From Puniceibacterium sediminis (lineage in GTDB: Bacteria; Pseudomonadota; Alphaproteobacteria; Rhodobacterales; Rhodobacteraceae): a stretch of DNA of 64,000 bases. This document shows, piece after piece, positions 1 to 8,581 of the stretch. Positions within the stretch are counted from its first letter, which is position 1. Each line of letters starts with the position of its first letter. The stretch lies in assembly GCF_900188035.1 (NCBI RefSeq), contig NZ_FZNN01000002.1, forward strand, positions 62,001 through 126,000, in the 5' to 3' direction. The notes beneath the pieces are model-generated. The model did not search any database and was not told the origin of the DNA. It worked only from the letters and a program-made list of their open reading frames with translations. Both the position numbers and the translations under genes were made by a program.

Positions 1-2
1 TC

Positions 3-380
3 TCGATGCAATGGCGCGACGGTGACAGCGACCGGCTGGGCCGGATGGAGAAGATCGTCCGCGATACGGCCGCTGAGGTCGCAGACGAAATGGGCCTGAG
101 CCTTGAGTATGGTCCGATGCTGGGGCTGGAACCGGTGGCGATGGATGCGCGGCTGCGTGGCGCGCTTGAAGCGGCTGCCGAAGCCGAGGTGCCGGGCAAC
201 TGGCGGGTCTTGCCGTCGGGCGCGCTGCATGATGCGACCAATGTGGCGCGGCTGATGCCGGTGTCGATGCTGTTCGTGCCTTCGATCGGGGGGATCAGCC
301 ATGACTTTGCCGAAGACACGGATGAGGCGGATCTGGTCGTTGGGCTGAACGTGCTGGCCCGGGCTGTGGCGGCGCTTTAG
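3..380 (+). CDS. Zn-dependent amidohydrolase, M20 family (C-terminal part)
   Basis: This is the last 125 residues of an M20-type metallohydrolase of the N-carbamoyl-L-amino-acid hydrolase / allantoate amidohydrolase group. The 5' end lies outside the window. The sequence LPSGALHDA, followed about 25 residues later by [11 protein letters not shown], matches the C-terminal part of the catalytic domain in this group, where the His of GISH is a conserved metal or substrate ligand. Family members remove carbamoyl or ureido groups from amino-acid derivatives in hydantoin, pyrimidine or purine breakdown. The substrate cannot be read from this fragment. Its stop overlaps by a few bases the stop of a small convergent gene. 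Confidence 0.8.
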   Translation, partial: SMQWRDGDSDRLGRMEKIVRDTAAEVADEMGLSLEYGPMLGLEPVAMDARLRGALEAAAEAEVPGNWRVLPSGALHDATNVARLMPVSMLFVPSIGGISHDFAEDTDEADLVVGLNVLARAVAAL

Positions 381-538
381 ATCCCGGCGGCGGCGCGTAG
401 AAACGGCAGCAGAGTGGCGGCGACAAGGCCGACCAGAGCCCCGATGGCCAATCGTACCGGCAGTCGGGGCACGCGCGGCGCAACAGCGCTGAGGCAGGCG
501 CAGACTGTTGCGTAAAAGGTGAGAGTGATCGGATCCAT
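377..538 (-). CDS. Small hypothetical membrane protein (53 aa)
   Basis: A 53-residue protein begins [13 protein letters not shown] and carries a hydrophobic stretch in its second half ([18 protein letters not shown]) that could span the membrane. A weaker hydrophobic segment lies near the N-terminus, so a two-helix hairpin is possible. The ATG at 536-538 is chosen because the frame upstream has Arg/Ser/Pro-rich composition typical of non-coding readthrough. I do not recognise a family. It is convergent with the amidohydrolase gene, overlapping it by a few bases at the stops, and divergent from the acyl-CoA synthetase. Coding status rests on the membrane-like composition only. Confidence 0.5.
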   Translation of the reverse strand: MDPITLTFYATVCACLSAVAPRVPRLPVRLAIGALVGLVAATLLPFLRAAAGI

Positions 539-749
539 GCCGTAGAGTAGCACAGGCCAGCGCTGTGGTAATCCTGTTTGCGGGCGCATCCGTTCACCTG
601 TCGACCATGCATCCGCCGCCGCCGACTCGCAAAGTTGTTCTTGACCTGTGACCGCAGATGGCAAGGATTGTGGGCAAGGGCCACAAGGCCGCAAGAACGG
701 CTGTGCAAACGGTCGGAGACGCCGGAAATACCGGTGTGGGAGGATAGAT

Positions 750-2723
750 TTGGCGTATATGTCCGAGGGTGCAGAGGGTCTGCGCTCAATTCCGGCGCTT
801 TTGCGGCGCAATGCCGAGATGCATGGCGCGGCCCCTGCGTATCGCGAAAAAGAATACGGCATCTGGCAAAGCTGGACCTGGGCCGAGACCGAGGATCAGA
901 TCGAGGCCTTGGCGCTGGGACTGCTCGACCTTGGTGTGGCGCCGGGCGATTTTGTCGCCGTGATTGGCCGCAACCGGCCTTATCTTTACTGGTCCATGGT
1001 CGCGGTGCAGATGGTTGGCGCGGTGCCGGTGCCGCTTTATCAGGACGCGGCCGCGGAAGAGATGGAGTATGTGCTGGTCCATTGCGGCGCACGTTTCGTG
1101 ATTGCCGCCGATCAGGAGCAGGTGGACAAGGTGATCGACGTGCAGGATGCCTGTCCGCAGTTCGAGGAGATGATCTATCTCGACCCGAGGGGCCTGCGGA
1201 AATACGATCATACACATATTCGCGCCTACAGCGACGTGCAGGAAACGGGTCGGGCGCGGCGTGGTGATCTGGGGGCTGAACTGGCGCGACGGCGGGCCAA
1301 GCTGGGGTACGATGACACCTGTGTCATGCTTTACACCAGCGGAACGACCGGCAAACCCAAGGGCGTGGTGCTGTCCAACCGCAACATCATCGAGACGGCG
1401 AAGGCATCAGCCGAGTTCGACCATCTCAAGGTGGGCGAAGAGGTTCTGGCCTATCTCCCGATGGCCTGGGTGGGGGATTTCATCTTTTCCATCGGGCAGG
1501 CTTATTGGGCCGGGTTCTGCGTGAACTGCCCCGAAAGCCCCGCGACGATGATGACGGATCTGCGTGAAATCGCACCGTCCTATTACTTTGCGCCGCCCCG
1601 GGTGTTCGAAACACAGCTGACGCAGATCATGATCCGGATGGAGGATGCGAGCGCGCTGAAGCAGCGGCTGTTTCACTACTTCATGGGGGTCGCACGTCGG
1701 GTGGGGCCGCAGATTCTGGACGGCAAACCGGTGTCTATGGTGGACCGGTTTCGGTACTGGCTGGGCGAGCTTCTGGTCTACGGGCCGTTGAAGAACACCC
1801 TTGGTCTGAGCCGCGTGCGGGTCGGTTACACGGCGGGCGAAGCGATCGGGCCTGAGATCTTCGATTTCTACCGGGCATTGGGAATCAACCTGAAACAGCT
1901 TTACGGCCAGACCGAAGCGTCGGTGTTCATCACCCAGCAACCGGATGGAGAGGTGCGTTCGGACACGGTGGGGGTGCCATCGCCGGGGGTAGAGATCCGC
2001 ATCGCGGAGAATGGCGAGGTGTTCTATCGATCACCCGGCGTCTTTGTCGAGTACTACAAGAACGCCGATTCAACGCGGGATACCAAGGATCCGGAGGGCT
2101 GGGTCGCGACCGGGGATGCGGGGTTTATCGAAGAAGGCACCGGGCATCTGCGGATCATAGACCGTGCCAAGGATGTGGGGACAATGGCAAGCGGTGCGCT
2201 GTTCGCACCCAAGTATGTCGAGAACAAGCTGAAGTTCTATCCCAACATCCTTGAAGCTGTGGTGATGGGTGCCGGGCGGGAAAAATGCTGTGCTTTCATC
2301 AATATAGACCTCACCGCGGTTAGTAATTGGGCCGAGCGGAACAACATCGCCTATGCATCCTATCAGGAGCTGGCGGGCCATCCGCTGGTGCTTGAGATGA
2401 TCCAGGGCCATGTGGAAGAGGTCAACAAGAGCGTGGCGCAGGATAGCATGCTGTCAGGCTGCCAGGTGCATCGCTTTCTGGTGCTGCACAAGGAACTGGA
2501 TGCGGATGACGGGGAGTTGACGCGTACCCGCAAGGTGCGCCGCAAGATCATCAGTGAAAAGTTCAACGATCTGATCGAGGCGCTCTATGGTGGGGCGGCG
2601 AGCGTCTATACCGAAACGGAAGTGACCTATGAGGATGGTCGCAAGGGGAAGATTACAGCGACGTTGGAAATTCGCGACGCGCGTGTCGTTCCGGTCAAGC
2701 CCGCACAGATGGCAGCGGAATGA
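750..2723 (+). CDS. Long-chain acyl-CoA synthetase, AMP-binding family
   Basis: A 657-residue adenylate-forming enzyme that would activate a carboxylic acid to its CoA thioester through an acyl-AMP intermediate. The P-loop YTSGTTGKPKG is intact, as are a substrate/adenine region (GYTAGEAIG, LYGQTEA) and the TGDAG motif before the C-terminal domain. Length and layout fit the long-chain fatty-acid or aromatic-acid group rather than acetyl-CoA synthetase. I prefer the TTG start at 750 because GGGAGG at 738-743 sits 6 nt ahead of it; the in-frame ATG at 759 is 15 nt away. It is the first gene of an import-plus-activation set with the HAAT ABC transporter downstream. The acid substrate is unknown. 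Confidence 0.88.
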   Translation: MAYMSEGAEGLRSIPALLRRNAEMHGAAPAYREKEYGIWQSWTWAETEDQIEALALGLLDLGVAPGDFVAVIGRNRPYLYWSMVAVQMVGAVPVPLYQDAAAEEMEYVLVHCGARFVIAADQEQVDKVIDVQDACPQFEEMIYLDPRGLRKYDHTHIRAYSDVQETGRARRGDLGAELARRRAKLGYDDTCVMLYTSGTTGKPKGVVLSNRNIIETAKASAEFDHLKVGEEVLAYLPMAWVGDFIFSIGQAYWAGFCVNCPESPATMMTDLREIAPSYYFAPPRVFETQLTQIMIRMEDASALKQRLFHYFMGVARRVGPQILDGKPVSMVDRFRYWLGELLVYGPLKNTLGLSRVRVGYTAGEAIGPEIFDFYRALGINLKQLYGQTEASVFITQQPDGEVRSDTVGVPSPGVEIRIAENGEVFYRSPGVFVEYYKNADSTRDTKDPEGWVATGDAGFIEEGTGHLRIIDRAKDVGTMASGALFAPKYVENKLKFYPNILEAVVMGAGREKCCAFINIDLTAVSNWAERNNIAYASYQELAGHPLVLEMIQGHVEEVNKSVAQDSMLSGCQVHRFLVLHKELDADDGELTRTRKVRRKIISEKFNDLIEALYGGAASVYTETEVTYEDGRKGKITATLEIRDARVVPVKPAQMAAE

Positions 2724-2758
2724 CGATTGGGACGCAGGTGCCAAGCGCCAAAAAGCAA

Positions 2759-2791
2759 TGAGGCGCTCGACCGACTGGTCTGAGCGCCTCA
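2759..2791 (-). terminator. Rho-independent terminator of the VPLPA-CTERM gene
   Basis: Perfect 10-bp inverted repeat TGAGGCGCTC / GAGCGCCTCA with a 13-nt loop. Read on the minus strand it is followed by TTGCTTTTT, so it best serves the minus-strand surface-protein gene. It lies just after the convergent synthetase and may also stop that transcript. Confidence 0.8.
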
Positions 2792-2816
2792 CATCACGTT
2801 AAGTCTTTGATATCGT

Positions 2817-3542
2817 TTAGGAATTCTTGCGACGCATAAGTCCCAGTGCGCCAAGTCCTACCATCAGCAGGGGGATGGACGCGGGCAGCGGCACAGTCGC
2901 GGGCGGCACGATGGTCGCCGAAAATTCGTTAATCTCGATGTCGCTGTTGTTGCCACCTGCCAAGATCAGCTGGATCGCGCCGACGTTCGTGAAATCGATG
3001 CCCGAGAACTCGGAGAACAGGATGTACTGCGTCGTCCCAGCGTCAGACACTTGGAATGTCTTGAGCGCGGTGCTGGACGAATCTGCATCCCAGAGTTGAA
3101 GCGAGAACAGGAACGGTGCGTCGATCGAGATCACATCAAATGCGAAACTGTCGTTTACGCCCAGAGACAGGTCCACGCCGCCCAGACCAAATGTATTGAC
3201 GGAGGTTGGCGAGTCATCCCCATCCCATGTAAACGTACCTGAACCGCTGGTGCCAGCGCCGTTGGAAACGTTGAGGAAACCGCTGCTTGAACCGTTGGTT
3301 TTGGCTACTGTCCCGAGAAATTCACCGGTGTTGTTCGCTGCTTGCGTATCGCGAAACCCGCCGAGAATGGAGGCGCCTGAAACCTGAACCGCATTCGGAA
3401 GAAAGCCGCCGCCGTCATCAACGGCTGTCGAAGTCACATCAAATGTGTCGATGGTGACCACAGTAGACGCCGAAGCAGTGGAGGCCAGTGAAACCGAAAG
3501 AACTGCCGCTGATACAGCGGTCATAATATTTAACATACGCAT
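2817..3542 (-). CDS. VPLPA-CTERM sorted surface/exported protein
   Basis: A 241-residue secreted protein. The N-terminus is a classical Sec signal peptide (MRMLNIM, hydrophobic core, then ASTASAS). The C-terminus is a tripartite sorting signal: VPLPASIPLLMVG, a hydrophobic helix, and the basic tail MRRKNS. This is the VPLPA variant of PEP-CTERM, processed in Rhodobacteraceae by a cognate exosortase (XrtD-type by family knowledge); no exosortase is in the window. The middle is low-complexity, rich in Ser, Thr, Gly, Asn and Asp, as in extracellular matrix or adhesin-like proteins. It sits in opposite orientation inside an otherwise plus-strand transport operon, with its own terminator, which suggests insertion. 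Function beyond surface sorting is unknown. Confidence 0.85.
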   Translation of the reverse strand: MRMLNIMTAVSAAVLSVSLASTASASTVVTIDTFDVTSTAVDDGGGFLPNAVQVSGASILGGFRDTQAANNTGEFLGTVAKTNGSSSGFLNVSNGAGTSGSGTFTWDGDDSPTSVNTFGLGGVDLSLGVNDSFAFDVISIDAPFLFSLQLWDADSSSTALKTFQVSDAGTTQYILFSEFSGIDFTNVGAIQLILAGGNNSDIEINEFSATIVPPATVPLPASIPLLMVGLGALGLMRRKNS

Positions 3543-3721
3543 TAGCCGACCCTTTTATCCTTTTCAGGCACATCTAGACATGTACACTGAGAAACAGAAT
3601 TATCTCATTGTTGTATAGACCACCCAATGTGGTCAACGCAAGGCAAATGAGGCAAAATCTTGGCGTGCTTCCTGAGCGCGGTGCGAAGTAAGGTTAATGA
3701 ATTCAATTCAAGGAGATTTGT

Positions 3722-4534
3722 TTGCTTGATAACATGATGTCGGCCTCTGCCGATCAAAGTGAGTCTGACATCGTTCTGATGGAAATGAAAAACATTACGC
3801 TGCGGTTTGGCGGGGTGGTGGCGATCAACGATATTTCCTTTGATATCCGCCAGGGCGAAGTGAGGGCCATTATCGGGCCCAACGGCGCGGGCAAGTCCAG
3901 TATGCTCAACATTATCAGTGGGTTCTATACGCCTTCCGAGGGCGAGATATTCTATAAGGGCGCGCCGCGACCGTCGATGAAGCCCTATGAGGTGGCCCGG
4001 ATGGGGGTGGCGCGAACGTTCCAGAATATCGCGCTGTTCGAGGGTATGACGGTGCTAGACAACGTCATGACCGGGCGGCTGACGCATATGCATGCGGGAA
4101 TTCTGAGCCAGGCTGTGTGGTGGGGCAAGGCGCGGGCAGAAGAGATCGCCAACCGGGAAATTGTTGAAAAAGTTATCGATTTTCTGGAAATCCAGAACAT
4201 CCGCAAGACGCCCGTGGGGCGGCTGCCTTATGGGCTGAAGAAACGGGTGGAGCTGGCGCGGGCGCTGGCAGCAGAGCCGTCTCTGCTGTTGCTGGATGAG
4301 CCGATGGCGGGGATGAACGTTGAGGAAAAAGAGGACATGAGCCGCTTTATCCTTGATGTGAATGACGAATTTGGCACCACTATTGCATTGATCGAACATG
4401 ACATGGGCGTGGTGATGGACATCAGCGACCGGGTTGTCGTGATGGATTACGGCAAGAAGATCGGCGACGGGACACCGGACGAGGTGCGGGGGAATCAGGA
4501 TGTGATCGACGCCTATCTGGGTGTGGCGCATTGA
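3722..4534 (+). CDS. HAAT ABC transporter ATP-binding protein (LivG-like)
   Basis: A 270-residue ATPase of the branched-chain amino acid / HAAT type. It has Walker A GPNGAGKSS (about residues 52-60), a degenerate signature LPYGLKKRVELARALA, Walker B LLLLDEPMAGMN, and the H-loop EHDMGVVM. It would form a heterodimer with the second ATPase of the operon to drive import. The start is TTG at 3722, 6 nt after AGGAG (3711-3715); the next ATGs are 12-15 nt further on. Association with acyl-CoA ligases rather than amino-acid enzymes suggests an organic-acid cargo instead of leucine, but that is inference. Confidence 0.88.
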   Translation: MLDNMMSASADQSESDIVLMEMKNITLRFGGVVAINDISFDIRQGEVRAIIGPNGAGKSSMLNIISGFYTPSEGEIFYKGAPRPSMKPYEVARMGVARTFQNIALFEGMTVLDNVMTGRLTHMHAGILSQAVWWGKARAEEIANREIVEKVIDFLEIQNIRKTPVGRLPYGLKKRVELARALAAEPSLLLLDEPMAGMNVEEKEDMSRFILDVNDEFGTTIALIEHDMGVVMDISDRVVVMDYGKKIGDGTPDEVRGNQDVIDAYLGVAH

Positions 4535-4554
4535 GCAGAAGAGGGGCTGGGGGG

Positions 4555-4598
4555 CGTATGGAAACCGTATGGAAAGCGTATGGCTGGCGTATGGCTGA
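4555..4598 (+). repeat. Heptamer array CGTATGG, period 11 bp, copy 1
   Basis: Four copies of CGTATGG begin at 4555, 4566, 4577 and 4588, exactly 11 bp apart. The 4-nt spacers are AAAC, AAAG and CTGG, and the last unit is followed by CTGA. It fills the gap between the ATPase and permease genes of one operon and ends about 20 nt before the permease start. Two further arrays of the same design occur at 16182 and 44446. Confidence 0.85.
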
Positions 4599-4613
4599 TG
4601 TAGGGGCAGGGCC

Positions 4614-5567
4614 ATGCTGAACGACATTTTCATCAAACCGTTTGTGGATATGTTCGCCGCGCCGGATTTCCTGTTGCAGGTTCTGTGGGAGGGGCTGGTT
4701 TCGGGGATTCTATATGCGCTGATCGCGCTGGGATTCGTGCTGATTTACCGCTCAAGCCGGATATTCAACTTTGCGCAGGGAATCATGGTGGTCTTTGCCG
4801 CGCTGACGCTGGTCGGGCTGCATGCCATGGGTGTGCCGGCCTGGGTGGCGGTGGTGCTGACATTGGCGGTGATGTTCGGGCTGGCGGTGACGATTGAACG
4901 GGTCGTGCTGCGGCCGCTGGTCGGGCAGCCGGATATCATCCTGTTCATGGCGACCATCGGGATCACGCTGTTCCTGATCGGTCTGGGCGAGATCATCTTT
5001 GGCGGTGAGAACAAGGTGATGATCACCGAGCAGTTGGGCATCCCGACCGGATCGGTGGTGCTGGAGCCCTGGGGCGGCCTGCTGATTCTGGAGCAGAAGG
5101 ACATCACGGCGGTGATCGTGGCGGCGTTGCTGGTGGTTGGCCTGCTGTTGTTCCTGAACAAGACGCGGATGGGCCGGGCGATTCGGGCGCTGGGGGATGA
5201 TCATCAGGCGGCTTTGTCTGTCGGGATCTCGCTTCAGACGATCTGGGTGCTGGTCTGGTTCATTGCGGGAATCATCGCGCTGGTCACCGGCGTGGCCTGG
5301 GGCGCGCGGGCCGGAGTTTCGTTCGCTTTGGAGGTGATCGCCTACAAGGCGCTGCCGGTGCTGATGCTGGGTGGGCTTGAGAGCATCACCGGCGCAATCA
5401 TCGGCGGTCTGATGATCGGCATGCTGGAAAAGCTGTTCGAGATTTACTGGGGCCAGCCACTGCTGGGCGGTAATACCGAGACTTGGTTTGCCTTTGTTCT
5501 TGCGCTGATCGTGCTGCTGTTCCGTCCGCAGGGATTGTTCGGGGAGAAGATCATTGAGCGCGTCTAG
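4614..5567 (+). CDS. HAAT ABC transporter permease (LivH-like)
   Basis: A 317-residue inner-membrane permease with about eight hydrophobic segments and the LivH-type opening GLVSGILYALIALGFVLIYR. It is one of the two membrane subunits forming the import channel with the LivM-like protein encoded downstream. Length fits the family. The start ATG follows GGGGCAGGGCC, a weak ribosome site, directly after the heptamer array, so translation here may be modest or coupled. It lies in the same operon as both ATPases and the binding protein. Confidence 0.88.
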   Translation: MLNDIFIKPFVDMFAAPDFLLQVLWEGLVSGILYALIALGFVLIYRSSRIFNFAQGIMVVFAALTLVGLHAMGVPAWVAVVLTLAVMFGLAVTIERVVLRPLVGQPDIILFMATIGITLFLIGLGEIIFGGENKVMITEQLGIPTGSVVLEPWGGLLILEQKDITAVIVAALLVVGLLLFLNKTRMGRAIRALGDDHQAALSVGISLQTIWVLVWFIAGIIALVTGVAWGARAGVSFALEVIAYKALPVLMLGGLESITGAIIGGLMIGMLEKLFEIYWGQPLLGGNTETWFAFVLALIVLLFRPQGLFGEKIIERV

Positions 5568-5603
5568 GATCGGTGGAAACCGCCCGTTCGGGAGTATGGA
5601 AAG

Positions 5604-5978
5604 ATGAGCCATAAATCCCGGATCGGTTGCCTTGTGATCGATTGTCAGACCGACGATCTGACCGAGGCCTGCGCTTTTTGGTCGGCGGCCTTGGGCAAGG
5701 AGGGCCGCGTGGATGCCGACGGCAAATATGCCGAGTTTGACGGGCATGCCGGATACCCGAAGATCCTGTTGCAGGCGGTGGATCACGCGCCGCGAGTGCA
5801 TCTGGATATCGAAACCGACGACCGGGAGGCCGAGGCGGAGCGGCTTAAGGCGGCGGGTGCCCGCGAGATCGGCAAGATGAAGACCTGGACGGTGATGGAG
5901 GCGCCGTCGGGGCACCGGTTTTGTCTGGTCGGGCCGCAGGGAGAGGATTTCCCCGGCGATGCGCCGGAATGGCCCTGA
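5604..5978 (+). CDS. VOC/glyoxalase-like protein
   Basis: A 124-residue single-domain protein of the vicinal-oxygen-chelate superfamily. It opens IGCLVIDCQTDDLTEACAFW, typical of the first beta-alpha unit, and has HLDIETDD in the centre and APSGHRFCLVG near the C-terminus. Members bind a metal and act as lyases, dioxygenases or glyoxalases, usually as dimers of such domains; this one most resembles uncharacterised glyoxalase-like proteins. It sits between the two permease genes of the transporter, an unusual place, and could handle the imported compound. Substrate unknown. Confidence 0.7.
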   Translation: MSHKSRIGCLVIDCQTDDLTEACAFWSAALGKEGRVDADGKYAEFDGHAGYPKILLQAVDHAPRVHLDIETDDREAEAERLKAAGAREIGKMKTWTVMEAPSGHRFCLVGPQGEDFPGDAPEWP

Positions 5979-6025
5979 GCCGGTAGGGCGGCAGGGGACG
6001 CGGGGGCGGAGGCCCGTAGCGGGCT

Positions 6026-6049
6026 GCGTAATTGGAAAAAGAAGAAGAT
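6026..6049 (+). repeat. 24-nt operon-internal repeat, copy 1
   Basis: A 24-nt purine-rich element (GCGTAATTGGAAAAAGAAGA, then AGAT) lies upstream of the second permease gene. It matches the element at 8558-8581 at 22 of 24 positions. Both copies precede genes of the same transport operon. Confidence 0.65.
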
Positions 6050-6087
6050 CAAGGGGGGCCTGCAAGGGCCGGTGAGGGGAAAACCAG

Positions 6088-7164
6088 ATGCTGTATAGAA
6101 CAGCCGGACAGTTCAAGACGAGTTACGAGGCGGATCAGGCGCTGTTTCCGGTGCGGCAGGATGCGATTCTGCTGGGGGTCATTCTGGCCTTTGCCTGGGT
6201 GATCTTTCCGCTGACGGCGTCGGAATTCACCTTTCAGACGCTGCTGATTCCGATCCTGATCTATGCGCTGGCGGCGATGGGGCTGAACATCCTGACGGGC
6301 TATGCCGGGCAGCTGAGCCTTGGCACCGCCGCGTTCATGGGGGTGGGGGCCTATGCCTGCTACAAGATGGTGACGATCATGCCCTGGATGAACCCGGTGG
6401 TGGCGATCATGCTGTCGGGGGTGTTCAGTGCCGGGGTCGGCGTGGCCTTCGGGATTCCGTCGCTGCGGATCAAGGGATTTTACCTGGCCATTGCCACGCT
6501 GGCGGCGCAGTTCTTTCTGGTCTGGCTGTTCGAGAAATGGGCCTGGCTTTATAACTACAACGCGTCTGGTGCGATTCAGGTGCCGAACCTTGAGATGTTC
6601 GGGGTCTATGTGGCGGGGCCGCAGGCGGATAGCATGGTGCAATATTACGTAGTGCTGGCCATCGTTTCGGTGATGACGATGCTGTGCATCAACCTGACCC
6701 GTGGCAATCTGGGGCGGACCTGGAAGGCGACGCGGGATGTGGACATCGCCGCCGAACTGATCGGCATCAACCTGATGAAGAGCAAGCTGACCGCATTCAT
6801 GGTGTCATCTTATGTGGTGGGCGTGGCGGGGGCATTGTTCGTGTTCATGTGGCGCGGTGCGGCCGAACCGAATCTGTTCGACATTCCGCTGTCATTCCGG
6901 ATTCTGTTCATTGCGATCATCGGCGGGCTGGGGTCGATCCTGGGCAACTATCTGGGGGCGATCCTGATCGTCGGATTGCCGGTGGTGCTGGGGACGCTTC
7001 CGGCGGCGCTGGGAATTCCGATCGCGTCGTCCACGGTCGAACATATCAACGTGATGATGGTGGGAGGCCTCATCGTGTTCTTTCTGATCATCGAACCACA
7101 CGGCCTAGCCCAATTGTGGCGGCTGATCCGGGAGAAGCTGATCATCTGGCCGTTCCCGCACTAG
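6088..7164 (+). CDS. HAAT ABC transporter permease (LivM-like)
   Basis: A 358-residue membrane protein with the LivM-type core: MGLNILTGYAGQLSLGTAAFMGVGAYA near the N-terminus, and LGSILGNYLGAIL with VGLPVVLG in the C-terminal half. Roughly nine to ten hydrophobic helices are visible. It pairs with the LivH-like permease to form the translocation pore. The N-terminal extension (about 30 residues with several charges) is longer than in typical LivM. ATG follows GGTGAGGGG. Next in the operon is the periplasmic binding protein. Confidence 0.88.
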   Translation: MLYRTAGQFKTSYEADQALFPVRQDAILLGVILAFAWVIFPLTASEFTFQTLLIPILIYALAAMGLNILTGYAGQLSLGTAAFMGVGAYACYKMVTIMPWMNPVVAIMLSGVFSAGVGVAFGIPSLRIKGFYLAIATLAAQFFLVWLFEKWAWLYNYNASGAIQVPNLEMFGVYVAGPQADSMVQYYVVLAIVSVMTMLCINLTRGNLGRTWKATRDVDIAAELIGINLMKSKLTAFMVSSYVVGVAGALFVFMWRGAAEPNLFDIPLSFRILFIAIIGGLGSILGNYLGAILIVGLPVVLGTLPAALGIPIASSTVEHINVMMVGGLIVFFLIIEPHGLAQLWRLIREKLIIWPFPH

Positions 7165-7225
7165 GGGCCCGCACTAGGGATGGCCCAACAAGACCAAAAC
7201 GAAAACATCAATGGGAGGAACTTTG

Positions 7226-8512
7226 ATGAGACATTTGACGAGACTGGCGGCGGTGGCCGCGCTGGGGGCCGTGATGGGCACCGGGGTCGTGGCGCAGGAG
7301 CTTTTCGCGCCCAACCTGTCGTATCGCACGGGGCCGTTTGCGGCGACGGGCATTCCGCTGATGAACGGTCAGCGCGATTACATGAACATGCTGAACGCGC
7401 GGGACGGCGGCATCGGCGGTGTGAAGATCAATTTCGAGGAGTGCGAAACCGGTTATTCCACCGAAAAGGGCGTGGAATGCTATGAAAAGACCAAGGGGCA
7501 GGCGATCGTGACGCAGCCCTGGTCGACCGGCATCACGTTGCAGGTTCTGCCCAAGACCAACGTGGACGAGATCCCGATCCTTGCGCCCGGTTATGGCTTT
7601 TCGCCGATGGCGGATGGCAAGGTGTTTCAGTGGGCGTTCAACACGCCGGCAAGCTACTGGGACGCGGCGAGCATGATGCTGCGCTATATCGGGGACGAGA
7701 ACCTGAAGGGCAAGAAGGTCGCGTTCCTGCACCTTGATCACCCGTTCGGCAAGGAGCCGCTGCCGCTGCTTGAGAAGAAGGCGGCGGATATCGGGTTTGA
7801 GCTGCTGCCGATTCCCGTGGGCCTGAAGGAAATGCAGAACCAGTCGGCGCAGTGGTTGCAGATTCGCCGCGAGCGGCCGGATTACGTGATCATGTGGGGC
7901 TGGGGTGCGATGAACGCTGGTGCGATCACCGAGGCGGTCAAGACCCGGTTCCCGATGGACAAGATGATCGGTGTCTGGTGGTCGGGCCATGATGCGGACC
8001 TGAAAATCGTTGGCGCGGATGGCAAGGGCTACAAGTCGATCAGCTTCAGCTATCCGGTTCTGGATGCGCCGGTGATGGCGGACATCAAGAAGTACGTGGT
8101 GGATGCGGGCGATTCCCTGTCCAACGAGGAAGAGATGCAGGGCGTGTTCTATTCGCGCGGGCTTGTCATCTCGATGATCCTTGCCGAGGGGATCAAGGCG
8201 GCGCAGGCCCATACCGGCAAGGCCGAGATTTCGGCATCCGATCTGCGCTGGGGGCTGGAAAACCTGAACGTGACCGACGCGGTTCTGGCCGATCTGGGCA
8301 TGACCGGCATGGTGCCACCGTTCCAGACCACCTGCGCCAACCACACCGGCCATTCGGGCGGCTGGATGCTGGAGTGGGACGGCGAAAAGTTCGTCAAGGT
8401 GAGCGATCTGCTGCAGGCCGAGGCCGAGGTGATCCAACCGCTTGAGGCAGCGACGGCAGCGGAATACGCCACGGCGAATGCGCCCTGGGCCGTGTCCGAA
8501 ACCTGCAACTGA
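7226..8512 (+). CDS. HAAT ABC transporter periplasmic substrate-binding protein
   Basis: A 428-residue type I periplasmic binding protein with a Sec signal peptide (MRHLTRLAAVAALGAVMG, cleavage probably after VVAQ). The bilobed fold is suggested by GGIGGVKINFEECETGY, typical of the branched-chain/aromatic-acid-binding subgroup, and by a C-terminal conserved Cys pair. It would capture the ligand and deliver it to the permeases. ATG at 7226 is chosen over the in-frame ATG at 7211 because GGGAGGA lies between them, at proper spacing from 7226. A hairpin immediately after the stop may keep this gene more highly expressed than the ATPase that follows. Confidence 0.88.
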   Translation: MRHLTRLAAVAALGAVMGTGVVAQELFAPNLSYRTGPFAATGIPLMNGQRDYMNMLNARDGGIGGVKINFEECETGYSTEKGVECYEKTKGQAIVTQPWSTGITLQVLPKTNVDEIPILAPGYGFSPMADGKVFQWAFNTPASYWDAASMMLRYIGDENLKGKKVAFLHLDHPFGKEPLPLLEKKAADIGFELLPIPVGLKEMQNQSAQWLQIRRERPDYVIMWGWGAMNAGAITEAVKTRFPMDKMIGVWWSGHDADLKIVGADGKGYKSISFSYPVLDAPVMADIKKYVVDAGDSLSNEEEMQGVFYSRGLVISMILAEGIKAAQAHTGKAEISASDLRWGLENLNVTDAVLADLGMTGMVPPFQTTCANHTGHSGGWMLEWDGEKFVKVSDLLQAEAEVIQPLEAATAAEYATANAPWAVSETCN

Positions 8513-8521
8513 TCCAAAGAC

Positions 8522-8556
8522 CCCGGCGGCGGCGCGAATCGTCGCCGCCGGGATTT
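8522..8556 (+). terminator. Intra-operon hairpin/attenuator
   Basis: Perfect 10-bp GC stem CCCGGCGGCG / CGCCGCCGGG with an 11-nt loop, followed by ATTTTG. It sits between the binding-protein gene and the downstream ATPase gene, the usual position for a partial terminator or 3' stabilising hairpin that raises binding-protein mRNA over the rest. Confidence 0.7.
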
Positions 8557-8557
8557 T

Positions 8558-8581
8558 GCGTATTTGGAAAGAGAAGAAGAT
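8558..8581 (+). repeat. 24-nt operon-internal repeat, copy 2
   Basis: Second copy of the purine-rich element at 6026 (22 of 24 bases identical). It overlaps the ribosome-binding region and the first two bases of the start codon of the second ATPase gene. Confidence 0.65.

Noticed and set aside
648-749. Upstream extension of the acyl-CoA synthetase to 648
   Set aside because: The extra residues are Arg/Gly/Cys-rich and unlike the family; GGGAGG at 738-743 points to the TTG at 750.
4555-4598. Heptamer arrays considered as CRISPR
   Set aside because: Units are only 7 bp with 4-nt spacers and there are no cas genes; CRISPR repeats and spacers are each over 20 nt.
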